The notes beneath the pieces were generated by a model. It was not told the DNA's origin, ran no database searches, and saw only the letters and a list, made by a program, of their open reading frames with translations. A stretch of 64,000 bases of DNA from Sipunculus nudus (Eukaryota; Annelida; Sipuncula; Golfingiida; Sipunculidae): assembly GCA_026874595.1 (NCBI GenBank), contig CM049309.1, positions 42,859,079-42,923,078 on the forward strand, read 5' to 3'. The position numbers and the translations under genes were made by a program. Every line of letters begins with the position of its first letter. Position 1 is the first letter of the stretch. This document shows, in pieces, positions 9,788-24,700 of the stretch.

Positions 9788-12700
9788 GTACAGATTCCAC
9801 GACCGTGGTCAGTTGTTTCGAGTGTGAAACCAAGAATGGCTGAAGGCCATATGGCATATCATATGACCCTTTATATAAATTTTGGGGCACTACTGTAGAA
9901 CGCGGGCTTCAGCCCAACAACCATAGGATACTGCTGTTTGCATCAAAATTTTGCCACATTTTATCTGCCACTTACACTCTCCTCCAATACATAAATCCTA
10001 ATTAAACATCATAACGTCCGTCCGTATAGCATACACTCATATTAGTCATAACCTCGTCGAGACACTGCGTGTGATCCTACATCTGCGTTCTATAGTGGCT
10101 CCCATAAATAGAAGTCAATACGCTCCCGAGGCAGCAGAAATCTTGCGCTTCTAAAGAAGCAACCGATTTTCACGCTGCCAGCTTTGACCGTTTATGATAT
10201 ATTTAGACACCAGATGGTGGTTCGTTTTCCACTGAAATAAACGTGCATATGATGTGACAAGCAGCCAATCAGATGCCAATAAACAAACACTCGACAGGCA
10301 TCCTGGCTCCGCTCATTGCTGCGCTTCAGGCGCCGCTTATTGAGTTTCCGGTCGAATTTAAATTGCTCCCTCTGCATTCTCGCATCATCGACCGATTCGA
10401 TTATGACATTATGACTGTGTTAGCATAGCCATGTATCTGTTGTCTGCAGAACTGAAACCAGCAAGCGAGGTGTGCAAGCAGCCTTTGTTGTTTCGTTTGA
10501 ATTACAGCTCACCGGCCGAGCATCCTATGTGTCCAAGGCCCGAAGCAAACCACGTCAGGGGCAATGCTCTCTGAGCCCGTGGCCTGTTCAGACGGTTACA
10601 CTGGGGGATGAGCTGTCACTCAAAAAGAAATTAATAGGATTGGCTCTGTGTATTCCTCGCTTGGCTTTGTCTTCCAGCACAAAGTCTCATCTGATTGGAC
10701 AAAAATACAGTGCTCCCCTCTGGTGTTGCAATTCAGGATACAAGGTCATAACAAACAGCGCCTTACGATATAGGTAGTAGCCCTATAGGTAAAGCGCTGT
10801 GTAAAGAGCGTAAGAAGTCAAGAGAAGGAACATTTATTTTAATGGTCATATATGATATATTCATGATAATTTCTGTGACTTGAACTAAAAAAAGGATAAT
10901 GGACTATATTAAATAGTTAGGTCAAAAAAGGGGTAAAAGTGCAGTACATGTGACCTGCCTGAAAGTGGCTTATTTACTGAGGGTCTGTCCTTATTATCCC
11001 CTCGCAACTTTGTTGTGAAAGGGATATAGTAACACCTCCGTTCGTGTGTCCGTCCATCTGTCAGTCCTGTCTGTCCGTCCGAAATTGCTATGTGGATCAA
11101 TTTCAAGCCAAATTGTTTGCTAAAAACCTTTCATCTCGCACACATGGCTTAATTGCCCACCCATGGATGAAGAAACCTATCGATTTTGAGGTCACGGGGT
11201 CAAAGGTCACAGCCACAGCACCCACTTCTTGAAAAAGCTTGTGGATTGATTTCAAGCCAAACCATTTGACCTTAATCCTTTCATCTCGCACATATGGCTT
11301 ACCCACCCATGGACGAAGAAACCTATCGATTTTGAGGTCACAGGGTCAAAGGTCATGGCCACAGCACACTCTTCTTGAAAAAAATTGTGGATCAATTTCA
11401 AGCCAAACTGTTTTACCTAAACCTTTTATCTTGCACATATGGCTCACCTACCAATAGATGAAGAAACCTATTGATTTTGAGGTCACAGGGTCAAAGGTCA
11501 CGGCCACAGCACCCACATCTTGAAAAAGCTTGTGGACCCATTTTAAGCCAAACCGTTTGCCCAAAACCTTTCATCTCTCACGTATGGCTTATCCAATCAT
11601 TGATGAAGAAACCTATCAATTTTGAGGTCATGGGTTCAAAGGTCATGGCCACAGCACCCACTTCTTAAAAAAGCTTGTGGATCAATTTCAAGCCAAACCG
11701 TTTGACCTAAACCTTTCATCTTGCACATATGGCTGACCCACCCATAGGTGAATAAACCCGTTGTTTTTGAGGTCATAGGGTCAAAGGTCACGGCCACAGC
11801 ACCCACTTCTTCAATAAGCTTGTGGACCCATTCTAAGCAAAACCATTCGACCTTAACCTTTCATCTTTGACATATGGCTCACCCACCGTTGGATGAAGAA
11901 ACCTCTTGATTTTGCGGTCATGGGGTCAAATGTTTCAGCCACAGCATCCACTTCTTGAAAAAGCTTATGGACCCATTTTAAGCAAAACCTTTTGACCTAA
12001 ACCTTTCATCTTGCACATATGGCTCACAAACCCATGGATGAAGAAATCTATCGATTTTGCGGTCACAGGGTCAAAGGTCACGGCCACAGCACCCACTTCT
12101 TGAAAAAGCTTGTGGACCCATTTCAAGCAAAACCATTTGACCTAAACCTTTCATCTTGGCCGTATGGCTCACCCATCCATTGATGAAGAAACCTACTGAT
12201 TTTGCGGTCACAGGGTCAAAGGTCTTGGCTACAGCACCCACTTCTTGAAAAAGCTTGTGGACCTATTTTAAGCAAAACTGTTTAACCTAAACCTTACATC
12301 TTGCACATATGGCTTACCCACCCATGGATGAAGTAACCTATCGATTTTGAGGTCACGGGGTCAAAGGTCATGGCCACAGCACCCACTTCTTGAATAAGCT
12401 TGTTAAGCCATTTTAAGCAAAACCTTTTGACCTAAACCTTTCATCTTGCACATATGGCTTACCCACCCATGGATGAAGAAACCTATTGATTTTGAGGTCA
12501 TGGGGTCAAAGGTCACGGCCACAGCACCCACTTCTTGAAAAGCTTGTGGACCCATTTAAGGCAAAACCATTTGAACTAACCTTTCATCTCGCACATATGC
12601 CTCACACACTGATACACGTACAACTTATTGAGTTTGACATCAAAGCTCAAGCTCAGACACCTCCCCACCTCATTTTAACACTTGCGTAATACACCCCATA

Positions 12701-15700
12701 TCATTATGCTACCATGCGAGGGGATGCTCCGCTTTAGGGTGCCCTTGTTTTTCTTGCTCCCACATTGAGCTTACCTGATGATTCCATCAACATTCACACA
12801 TAAAAGATAAAATAAGACAACATATTTAATTCAAAGGAAAATTAAGTAAGAGCTATGAGTAATGGCAGTTTGCGGCAGGTCACCTATTCTGCACTTTTAA
12901 CAAAACAGGTAGGTTTCTTAGGCACAACAATTCTTAGCAAAACAATTCTGTTATAATCATGCATTTCCCTCATCATATCACTCTTTTTATAAAAAACAGA
13001 AAAAAAGGTAAATCTGATTTATGAAAAAAAAGTGCCTGAGAACCCTACCTTTTTTTTGCCTAACTAAGAAATATTGAGCTTAGTAAATCTTTCTCTGCAG
13101 TGCCTACGATGTGGAGATCCCAGCAAGAGGCAAAGCGCTTGTGAAGACTGATATACAGATTGCTCTTCCAGATGGTTGCTATGGACGTGTTGGTAGGAAT
13201 TAACTGATGATTATTCAATATTCAGAATATTATATAACATATATCTTATATGAATAACTGACAGCAACATAAATATAAAATAGTACACCAATTAGATTGT
13301 AGAGCCAGTTTCACATTTTTAATGGTGTATTATTTAAAAGGAAACTTGTGGCTAAACCTTTCATGCTGCTATTCAATATATAGCTGAATGTATAAATGGG
13401 GCCTGTTGCAATAACATTTTACTGGACTTAAGCCCAGTTGGGGGCCTAAATACCATGATTACAATTGTGACGTCATAATGGTTACCATGGTGACACACAG
13501 ATGCCCCTGGGCTTAAGTCACCTACATGACTTAAGTCACCTTATTGCAACACACCCCTGATGATTAAATTGAAAGTTGCCATGGCTACAACCTTGAGATA
13601 TGGCTTGGATTTCTTCTTTTCCTTCAGCCCCTAGGTCTGGACTGGCTTACAAGCACTTCTTGGATGTTGGAGGTAAGTTACAAAGCCATGTACAGCAACA
13701 TTATGTACATTGTGTTCCTGTTACTATTAGTTGTGTGCCAGTATATTGATTATATTAATGACTGGTTGTCTTTTTTCATAATCAATTAAATTGGTGCATT
13801 TTTGCATAATCGATCAAAAACAATTATCTATGCACATCCCAGAAGTCATTTTGTCCCAATATAAAAAAAATTATAATATATAAAAAAGATATATAAAAGG
13901 TGGGGTACAAAACTATTGAATGATATTAGATCTTAACCTTGTGCAACTAATGAGTGCCAAAAACCCTACCATGATTTTGACCTTTGCGCGAAATGTATAA
14001 GTTATATGGAACTTTCTCTGACAATATTCTAGGTATAATTCTGTGCAGCACATTTCACTTTAAAACAGATAGTATATAAAATAATCTTTTAACAATTTTT
14101 CATTGGTCATTAATTATCTTTTCAATCACTAAAATTTAATTTAACAGTCCGTTCCTACCACCAATTATTAAACCTTATTTTTAGCCTCGGTTGCATCATA
14201 TTAATTTTTTTCATTAGTACACTTGGTTTTTAATATTTTATTATTCAGATATTTATTATATTTACAAAAAGGTCTTAAGACTATATGCAGCAGATGGATC
14301 TCATTTAAAATGTGTTGCACTTCTCTGTCAAAGCTTTGTCTCATGTCAATGGAGCAAAATTGTTAGACTAGAGAAGTAACACTCTGGGGTGGGTGGGCAG
14401 TTGGAACAAACAATCATGTCCTCACAGGAAACAAGCAGACCCCAAAATTTTTGAATTTTTTTTATACATTCTAACAAAGTAAAAGCACTGTTTGACATTT
14501 TTTACATGAACATGGTGTTAAAATTCAGTGTTTTCATAGGAACTGTTCTCAAAAATAGTGAAATCTTCATTAACCTGAAATAATGCTTGTGAGTCAAATA
14601 TCATTGAAATATTAATTAGTGTAGGTTGACGAAGGATATTTAAATGGTAAATTCTTTTAATCCAGTCACAGTATAATGGTGTCATTTAGTTTGAATAACC
14701 CACAATCACATATATCTAACTCCAGTTGTTTATCTGTATTATCAATAATAAATTGCTTGTGACCAGTGGTAACTTTTAATTATAAATTTAGAACACAAAG
14801 CACAAGTTGTAGGCCCATCATACTCCTGTTGGCTTTAAGCAAAATTAACCCATAAGAGAAATAATTAAGAGATCTTTTATTGAACCTATGAGCTTATGCG
14901 ATGATGTGCTGTTGTTGAGCATCCTTCATCCTTACGTTGATCAATACTGTCTCAAAAAAGGCAGGAGCTAGCATCACCAAATCTATGCATAAAATCAGTC
15001 ATCCTAAAAATTATCTGATTTTGCTTATTTTTTGCTACCTGCATAAGGCTGCATTTACTTCGATATTTTTAGGGAAAACCTAAATAAACTTAAAAAATCT
15101 ACTCCTCCGAAACTGTTCAGGCAAATTGTCCAATATTTCACAGAAATGATCCGAGGAACAATATCTCTAGTTTGTTCAAATGGTTCATGTTTGTTGATTT
15201 TTGGCCTAGTTACAGGAAGCTGAACTCTGACATTTGGTTAAAAACAAGGGACCTATGGGTCACGACGCTCAGCTGTTATATATGATAAAAAAATATTATT
15301 TAGAAATGAGGCACATGCTGGTTTTGTGTGGTAATAAATATAAGCTGTGATATGAGTTGTTGTTGTTTAGCTTATGTAAGATTTTGATAGTACCTTTGGA
15401 GACAGGGAAGAGGATTGATTTCATTTATTTTATTAACAAATGGAGTACTATTGTCACACAGATTTTGACTTGGCAATATAACTTATAAGCAGAATATATA
15501 AGGGTTTAACTATTATAAAAAAAAATTACAAATATTGTCCCAAATATAATTTTTATTAAAAATAACAAGAGAATCATATGATTTTTAAAAAGAAATATAA
15601 CTGAAATGATTATTAAAATAATATTAAAGAATATATTCATGAATGCATTCATGAATACATTTTGAAAGTATTTGCACTGGTATTCATATACTTTCATTTT

Positions 15701-18700
15701 TACCTGAATTCCCATTCTTTATGCAAGAAATTTTATAATGGAGTACATAATCATATTCGTATTTAAATACAATTACAAAGTATTCGCACCATGTCTGGTA
15801 TTTATTCAGTTTTCACCAAACAATGATGTTGAGAATCCAGAATATACAAAATTCACACATTTAAATAATGATCATAAGTACCTGGTTTTATGGCTTTTAT
15901 TTATATTAAAAAATAACTGTAATAAATTCATTTTGGACTAATTTCACATCAATGTACACACTAGACACAGTAGGAATCTAGATTAATATTATCAACTGCA
16001 TCTTTGTCTATCATTAATTTCCATCAAATGATCCCTAATGATTAGTAATGAATGATATGATTTACTTCTTTATCATTAAAATTGAACTGTAAAATACCAT
16101 AGTTGACTGCATGGTGTTATTTGGAATACGTGACATTCTATCCATCGATACAAGATTCTTATATCATCAGTAACTGCAAGTTAATTTCCTGTTATTATAA
16201 ACTAACAAATTCCTTTTCTATTTTTCATTAATTTTTTATTAAAAACCAATAAAAATTTATTAATTTATTGTTTATTGTATGTAGTTGGTTAAAACTACTA
16301 GTAAGTTGGGTTGGACACCTGGATCAACTGTGGCTGGCCATAAGCTGCCTGGATTCCCTGTATGCCTCGCCTCAAGCATGCATAATTTGCTGAAAGTTCA
16401 ACAAGGTCAACATACAGGTGACTCGAGAGGGGCTGGAGAGAGCCAAAGTCTGACAGGGTCTCATAAAAACATTAATAAAAGCTACAATTTTTGGCCAATT
16501 TCTTTCAGCTTTCTAAACTTAAAAGCTGAAATCCTTTTGTGTGCATGATATGAAAATTATATCAACAGTGCTCACAGGAAACAAACGTGCCATGGTCAAA
16601 GTTGGGCAAAATTTAAGTTACTAATTTTACATTTATACTAATAACTTATAAAATTTGAAAAATTCATAACTAATTTTGGGTATTCAATTGAATCTTGATT
16701 AAATAATGTTACATCCCTGACAAAAAATCTCTAGCTTCAGCAGTCCCCTTGTTAAGGGAGTAAATATATTTCTTGATTTTTTACAAAGTGCATTATGTTT
16801 GGGCCCATAACTTAAAACAATTACACAATACTGACATCATTCTGGCATGTGCATAGAGAATGAAAAATATGTATATTATTTATGATTAAAGTCAGATCAG
16901 TGGTTTTGATATTAGGCAGTCTTGAAGTGTAACAATGGGTTTTTAATGGAAAAATGAGGTTTTTCATTAATATCTTGAAGGTATTAAGTCCTAGTGACCA
17001 AATTCTTGGCATGGTAGGGGATTTTGGAGACATCTAGCTGTATGCTGAATTTAAGGAACTAAGAGCTGAAGCTGGGGAGCTGAGCTCTTGCAAACTGCAT
17101 AACACTAGCTTGATGTATACAATATGTTACATGGTGCTTGAAAACTTGAATAAAATCTACAGTTTTTGATCAACTGGTTTCAAATTTTTGGTGTTAACAG
17201 TTGAAAAGGTAACAAAAACATGCTGTGAAAATTAAATCCACAGTACTTACAGGAAAAAAAGTGCCATGGTCAAAGTTGGGCAAAATTTTAGGTACCAATT
17301 TTTTATTTTTATTAATATTTTAAAAAAATTTAAAAGATTTTCATCTAATTTTGGGTATACAATTTTATTTTGATTGATTAAAGTTATATTACTGGAAAAA
17401 AGGTCCATAGCTTTAACATGTTTTGTGTTAAGTGATCAAATATCTTTCCTGATTATTTACAAAATGCATTATGTTTGGGTCCATTACTTTTTTAAATTAT
17501 ATAATACAGACATATTTTCTTGAATGTACATAGGAACTATATAGAGGAATATTTATGGTAAATATGAGGAAAAACAGATGAGTGGTTTTGATATTAGGCA
17601 GTCCTGAAGTGTGAAAATAGGTTTTTAATAAAAAATTGAGGTTTTTCCTTAATTTCTCAAAGGAACAAAGTCGAAAAGACCCAGTTTTCGGCTTGGTAGG
17701 AGATCTTGGGGACATCTAACATTATGCCGAATTTTGGATTCCTAGGTCTTACGGTTTCAAAACGTGCCACATCTACGGACGGATGGACGGACGACGGACA
17801 ATGGACCTTGACTATAGCTAAGATGACTTATAGTCAGCTGAGCTAAAAATCCATAATAAATATCATTATATGCATGCGAAGAATCATGGTGATTGATGCA
17901 TTAATTATTCAGATACTGGAGCTTTTGTATCAAATTTTTAATTAGAAGAAAATGCGTAAAATTCCAAAAAATACTGGTGGTGCCTCCAGTCTGCAGGCAA
18001 GATGAAACACTCCATGATCAATATGCATGCAAAGAATCATGAAAATCTATGCATTAGTTATTCAGATACTGGAGGTATTGTATCAAATTTTAATTTTCTG
18101 TTCACATCTACGGACGGACAGACGGACAACGGACAATGGACCACGACTATAGCTCAGATGACTATTAGTCAGCTGAGCTAAAAAGCATACTAAAATTACA
18201 GTATCAGAAATGGCTGGAGCTATCATCACAAAATTTTTTATGCAAATGTTCACAGTTTGGTCACGTGTCATATTTGAATTGAGGTATTGGTGGTGCCATC
18301 TGCATCGACCTTTTCTGTACAGGGGTCATCAGTACATTAACTCATAATTTCTCAGAAATAGCAGGAGCTAGCATCCCTAAATTTTACACAGAAATCAGTC
18401 ACATATTGTAAGATGTGGGATTGACCTTTAGTTGTGCCACCCGCATCAAGTTACATTTTACGGGGGAAAAGCTTGAAAACATTTGCAAATCTTCTTCTCC
18501 AACATCATTCAGTCAAATTGTTCAATATTTCACAGAAAAGATTCCAGAGACAAGCTCTTTCAGTTTGTTCAAATGGTTTAGTTCGATGAATTTTGGCCGA
18601 GTTACAGGAATTTGAACTTATTCATTTGGCCAAGTAAGAATACTAACAATAATATCAGAAAGGACAAGAGCTAGCATCACCAAGTTTAATAATGTGGTTT

Positions 18701-21700
18701 TTGTGTTTACACCTACATCAACCTGTTTTATAAAGGGCAAATACCTCTTTATTTTAGCCTCCCTCAGCTTAAAAACGTTTTATGGTGAAACTGTCAAGTT
18801 GAATGGTTTAAATTTTCTCAAGAATTATCCTTGGGTAGGTTCTCTCAGTTGTATAAGAATAGATTGGCTTCATTGATTTTTGGTAGAGACATAGAAAGCT
18901 GAAGTTGGTCTTGTGGCCAAGTAAGCCCATATATCAATCTGAGGGGTGCAATAGTCTTCTTCTGAAAAACTGTTGTTTGAACTTCTGTAATATGGCACAA
19001 CAATTTTCCTTTGGTGGCTTTTGTTCAAGTTTACTGAAATGATTTTGGCAGAATTATTGGACCTATAACAATGAAAGGACTGAGATACTTAGGTGAAAAA
19101 GCTAGTAGATTTATTGTATTAATACACTGAGCTCTTTGGGTATATAAGCAGAGCGGTACAGGCAACATAAAATACTGGTTCAATATCAAAATTATGTGTA
19201 AGATTAATACACGAATAAATATATCTGTATCCTGATTTTGCTTTCAATTGGCATCTGTTATTAATTTAAACATTTTGATGAAAATCTTATGAATATGCAG
19301 CTTGAAAAAGTATTGTAGCCAGTCTTTCAGTATGTAAAAACAGCTTTGGCAACATGCCAAAATTTTATCTGTATCTATAAATACAGAATTAAAGATATAA
19401 GCTTATAAATACTCCTTGAAGACTCCTAACTATTTCAGATTTGGCAACAGACCAAGTTTTAGTCTTGTTCTGTTTATAGCTTTGGCAGACTGCCAACAAG
19501 AAAATGTATTAGAATTTGCAACAGGTCAAAAGTTCACTCAGTGCAGTAGCTGCAGCTGGCAATTAGCTTCGCTTGACTTGGGGCAACTGCTTGTCCAGTG
19601 AACCGGACTCAAGAGAGATTAGATATATCTGCATGAAATATTGGCCTGTCCATGCTTCTTTGATGGCTTTCTCATACACAAGACTGGTGTGACCACCTAC
19701 AATGATTTTTGCACAGTGTACTTACCTGAGCACTTATTTCTCAGGAGGGATTTGATATAGCAGCCTAAAATTGTTCATATTTATACCTATCAGATAGCTT
19801 CATTGTATACAAGTGTATGCTCCTGCTTATTTCTCAGGAGTGATTTGAAAGATCAGCCTAAAATTATGCAAGTCCATACATCTTGGATAGTTTGTTGTAC
19901 ACAAGACTTGGGGTACCACCTACAATTGTTTTGGGGTTTCATGCATCTGTACACATAGCCCATGAGTGGTTTTTGAACTTTGAAGGATCTGCCTGAAATT
20001 TTGCATGTCCATACTCATTTGATGGCTTTCTCTCACAAAAGACTGGCGGCACCTACAATCATGTTGTGTTGTGTACATCAATGCCAGTAATTCAGGGGTT
20101 GTGTAATTGATGCTTATACTCAGAGTTCAAAATGTTTAGTACTAGCATTGTACATACATGCCACACAAGTACTTGAAAAGTAATGGTCCAGCATAGAAGC
20201 AATATACTTGATGTAAATCCAATTACACAGGTTCACATTAGGCCTGTAGACCTTGTATCCTCTAACATTTGGACAGGGGAACTTTAAATAACTGCCAAAG
20301 ACCAGTTTAGTGCCATATGACTTGCTTAATTTGGTGGGTTGTTCGTAGCTCTCGAACACTGTCATAAAAAGCAGGCCATTGTGGACAAAATGGATCCACT
20401 CTTCATCTCTCCTTGCAAAATGGTTTCAGGGTGCAGCTCTAATGAAGAAAAAATGTAAAATTTATTTATGATATCTGAGATTAGTTTAGCACTCAGGATT
20501 ATAATCACAGTTAAGAAATCAGAGGTTTTAAATGTCTGTTAGGTATTGCATATTGTCGTTGATTTCCAGCTTAATTCACTCAAATTGATTTTTAAATCTT
20601 TGTAAATTGAGTTGAAATCTTGGCTGCATTTTATTTGTCCGTATAATCAATGTAATGCAATTCTCAGACTTGCTATTTATGTTAGAATTCAAAACTGCAG
20701 TGCTAATAAACATGTGTCAATTTTTCCCCTTCTAACAGGTCTTATATAAAGCATACTATTTCTATCTTTATTTTAGCTGGAGTTATAGATCAGGACTACA
20801 GGGGAAATGTGGGTGTAGTAATGTTCAATTTTAGTGAGACTGACTACCAAGGTATGTATCACAAGTCTATATTTCTTCCTACCATCATATATTGAATTTC
20901 ATTTACAGTATGAAATCTTTATTATAACAATAATTCTCAGCTTTATTCACTCTGCATTTCCTGCCACATGAGGAATTTAGTAGAGGATATTCTGGGAAAG
21001 TTTCCAGGAAACATTTCTTTGTTTTTTTTAAACATGAATTCATTGATTGCATAAGTTTAATAGAATATTCTATTGATATTCTAAATTGATGCTTCCTAGG
21101 AGATTTTTTAAACATATCAGATGGCATTACAATTTTATTTATCATTTGATCAACCGATTGCAGTGCATTTTATTTAGCCCTCAATTCGTTTCTGGAATCT
21201 ATAGTTTTTTTTTGTTTTAGTGAAAAAAGGAGACCGTGTGGCCCAATTAGTGCTAGAGAGAATATTCATTCCTACTTTGGTGGAATGTGAGGTAAGGAAA
21301 AGTTTGTACAACAATGTTCACTTTCATTGATCACATAAAAAACTAGAATACGGGTAGTCGACAAGCGACTATGTGTATCCGCCTAAATCAGAGTGGAACG
21401 GGTGAAGTGAGGCATGGATTGAGTGGCAAGGGAAAATTGAGTGTTGCATATTAGCATGGATGTCTGCAGCCAAATTGTGTATGTAGGTTGCCCCCCATAC
21501 CACAAAATCCAGAAAGCCATCCAAGTTGTATACATATGCAAAATTTAAGGCAGATAAGTCAAACCACTACATGTATATGAGTGATTTTAGCCCGTGGCAA
21601 ACAAACAGATGGACGCTGAGCAAAAATGGTTGCAGGTGACGCCACCAGTTTTGCGTATGATAAAGAGCTATGTGAGAACTATACACATGCAAAACTTTGG

Positions 21701-24700
21701 CCCAATCGGTCAAACGGTTCCCAAGATATGAGCTTGGATGTCTGCTGCATAAACTAGAATGCAGGTGGCGCCATCTGTCATAAAATCAAGAGAGCTGTCG
21801 GGGATGTATAAACCTGCAAAATTCTTAGGCAGATATGTCAAACCACTGCCGAGATATGAGTGATATTATCCCATGGCAGACAAACAGACAGGAGCTGTGC
21901 AAAAATGGCTGCAGGTGGCGCCACCAGTTTTGCATATGATGAAGAGCTATGTGAGATCTATACACATGCAAAACTTTGGCCCAATCGGTCAAACGGTTCC
22001 CGAGATATGAGCTTGGATGTCTGCAGTGTAAACGTGAATGTAGGTGGCACCACCTGTCATAAAATCAAGAGAGCTGTCGGGGATGTATAAACCTGCAAAA
22101 TTTTAGGCAGATATGTCAAACCACTGCCGAGATATGAGTGATTTTATCCCATGGCAGACAAACAGACAGGAGCTGTGCAAAAATGGCTGCAGGTGGCGCC
22201 ACCAGTTTTGCGTATGATGAAGAGCTATGTTAGATCTATACACATGCAAAATTTTGGCCCAATCAGTCAAACGGTTCTCGAGATATGAGCTTGGATGTCT
22301 GCAGTGTAAACGTGAATGTAGGTGGCGCCACCTGTCATAAAATCAGACAAGCTATCCAGGATGTTTACGCATGCCGAATTTCAGGTGAATTAGTCTAGTC
22401 GCTGCAGAGATATGAGTGATTTTAACCTAAGGCAGACGAACAGATGGACACTGTGCAAATATGGTTGCAGGTGGCGCCACCATTTTTTTGTGTATGTTAT
22501 AAAGCTCTCCAAGGGCTACATTTGTGCAAAAAAATTTTCCTGATCGGTCAAACGGTTCCCGAGATATGAGCTTGGATGTCTGCAGCGTAAACGTGAATGT
22601 AGGTGGCGCCACCTGTAATAAAATCAGAAAAGCTATCCAGGATGTGTACGCATGCCGAATTTCAGGTGAATTAGTCAAGTCACTGCAGAGATATGAGTGA
22701 TTTTAATCCAAGGCAGACGAACAGATGGACACTGTGCAAACATGGTTGCAGGTGGTGCCACCATTTTTTGTGTATGTTATAAAGCTCTCCAAGGGCTACA
22801 TTTGTGCAAAAAAATTTTCCTGATCTGTCAAACGGTTACCGAGATATGAGCTTGGATGTCTGCAGCGTAAACGTGATGTAGGTGGTGCCACCTGTCATAA
22901 AATCAGAAAAGCTCTCCAGGATGTGTACGCATGCCGAATTTCAGGTGAATTAGTCGTTTGTTAACCTGGCACAAATCATCACCACTGGACCTGGAATCTT
23001 CTAACCTGACATCCTGGGAGATCCATGAAAAATCTCCTTGGAAACCTGAAATTACTACCCAGAGCCATGGGGCTCCTAAGTAGCCACCAGCCCCACGCCC
23101 CCCCCCCAAGAAAAATATTAAAAATATCACATAAAAGAACCAGTATCTGAATAACTAATTAAATAAGCATTGGTCACCATGATTTTTTGTATGGATATTG
23201 ATCATTTAGTGTTACATTAGTTCCTGCCAACTGTTGGCACCACCTGTATTTTTTTTCAGATTTTTATGTATTTTTCTCTCTCTTTTGAGACCCCTAAAGA
23301 AGCAATTATCTGTTAACTGAGCACAAATCATAACTGCTGGACCTGGTAACTTCAAATCAAGGTTGGTAGATGAAAAATCTCCTTGCAAACATGAAATTAG
23401 GTCTCAGTAACTAATATCCTAGTGCTATAAGGCTTGTAAGTACCCAACAGAAAATTAAAATTTGATACAATACCTCCAGTATCTGAATAACTAATGCATA
23501 GATTTCATGATTCTTTGCATGCATATTGATCATGGAGTGTTTCATCTTGCCTGCAGACTGGAGGCACCACCAGTATTTTTTGGAATTTTACGCATTTTCT
23601 TCCAATTAAAAATTTGATACAAAAGCTCCAGTATCTGAATAATTAATGCATCAATCACCATGATTCTTCGCATGCATATAATGTTATTTATTATGGATTT
23701 TTTTCATCAGTACCTGCAAACTGGTTGCACAACCTGTATTTTTGCAAATTTTTCAAATTTTCCTTATTTTTTAGACATCATCCATTAACAGGGCACAAAT
23801 TGTAAACATTGGACCTAGAAACTTCTTACTGTACATCCCAGAAGGTCAGAGGCACATCTCATTGGAAACCTGAAATTAGGTCATAGTTACCAACATTTTT
23901 TTAACTTCAGGCTAAAAAAATGATTCTGAGCATCCAGTCAGTCCAATGGGTTATAAATTGTACCCACAGGGCCTAGAATCATCTAATGTTACACCCATGG
24001 GGGTCCATACAAAAATCTCCTTGGGAACCTGAAATTAGGTCACTGTGACCTATATCCTCTTAGCTATGGGGCTTGAAAGTACCCCCAGAATATTAAAAAA
24101 TTTGTACACTAAGACTGACACGGCACAAATTATAACTGTTATGCCTAGTGTCTTCTGACACAACATCTAAGGAGGATCCAAATATTTTTCCCCAAATCAT
24201 AACATCAACAATTAAAACGTGCATCATCTGTAAGTTAATGTCAGCTGAGCGTCATGACCCATCGGTCACTTGTTCCACCATGACTTACATCAGGGACATC
24301 CATCACCGAAACAGCTGTATATACAGGAGAAAACAACTGACTGGTGACACTGAAAGCCTGTTTTGTTCCACATTGGCATGGGTGAAACTAGCAATCCTTA
24401 GTTTAATAGGTTATTAATAATGTGAAGTCTCAATGGTGTAGCCAATGAACAAATGAAAGGTTTCAACATTACAACAGTTTAAAGGATTCTTGCAATGCAA
24501 TTTGTTTATCTGCAGAGAAAAGGTGCAACTTTCCACACCTTCATGCAAGTCATTTAGTTTAAGATTAAATTCTGCCAGAAACTGCATTTAATCTAGTAAT
24601 GTGTCTTTTCTACATTCTCAGCAACCAATTACATGTTACTGTAATATTTGTTCAAACAATAACATTATTTGTTGACATACATTAATAATAGCTGGATAAT

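Noticed and set aside
10472-10777. 101-codon open frame in block B (right copy)
   Set aside because: The matching left copy is interrupted, there is no domain, and it lies in a repeat within DUT intron 1.
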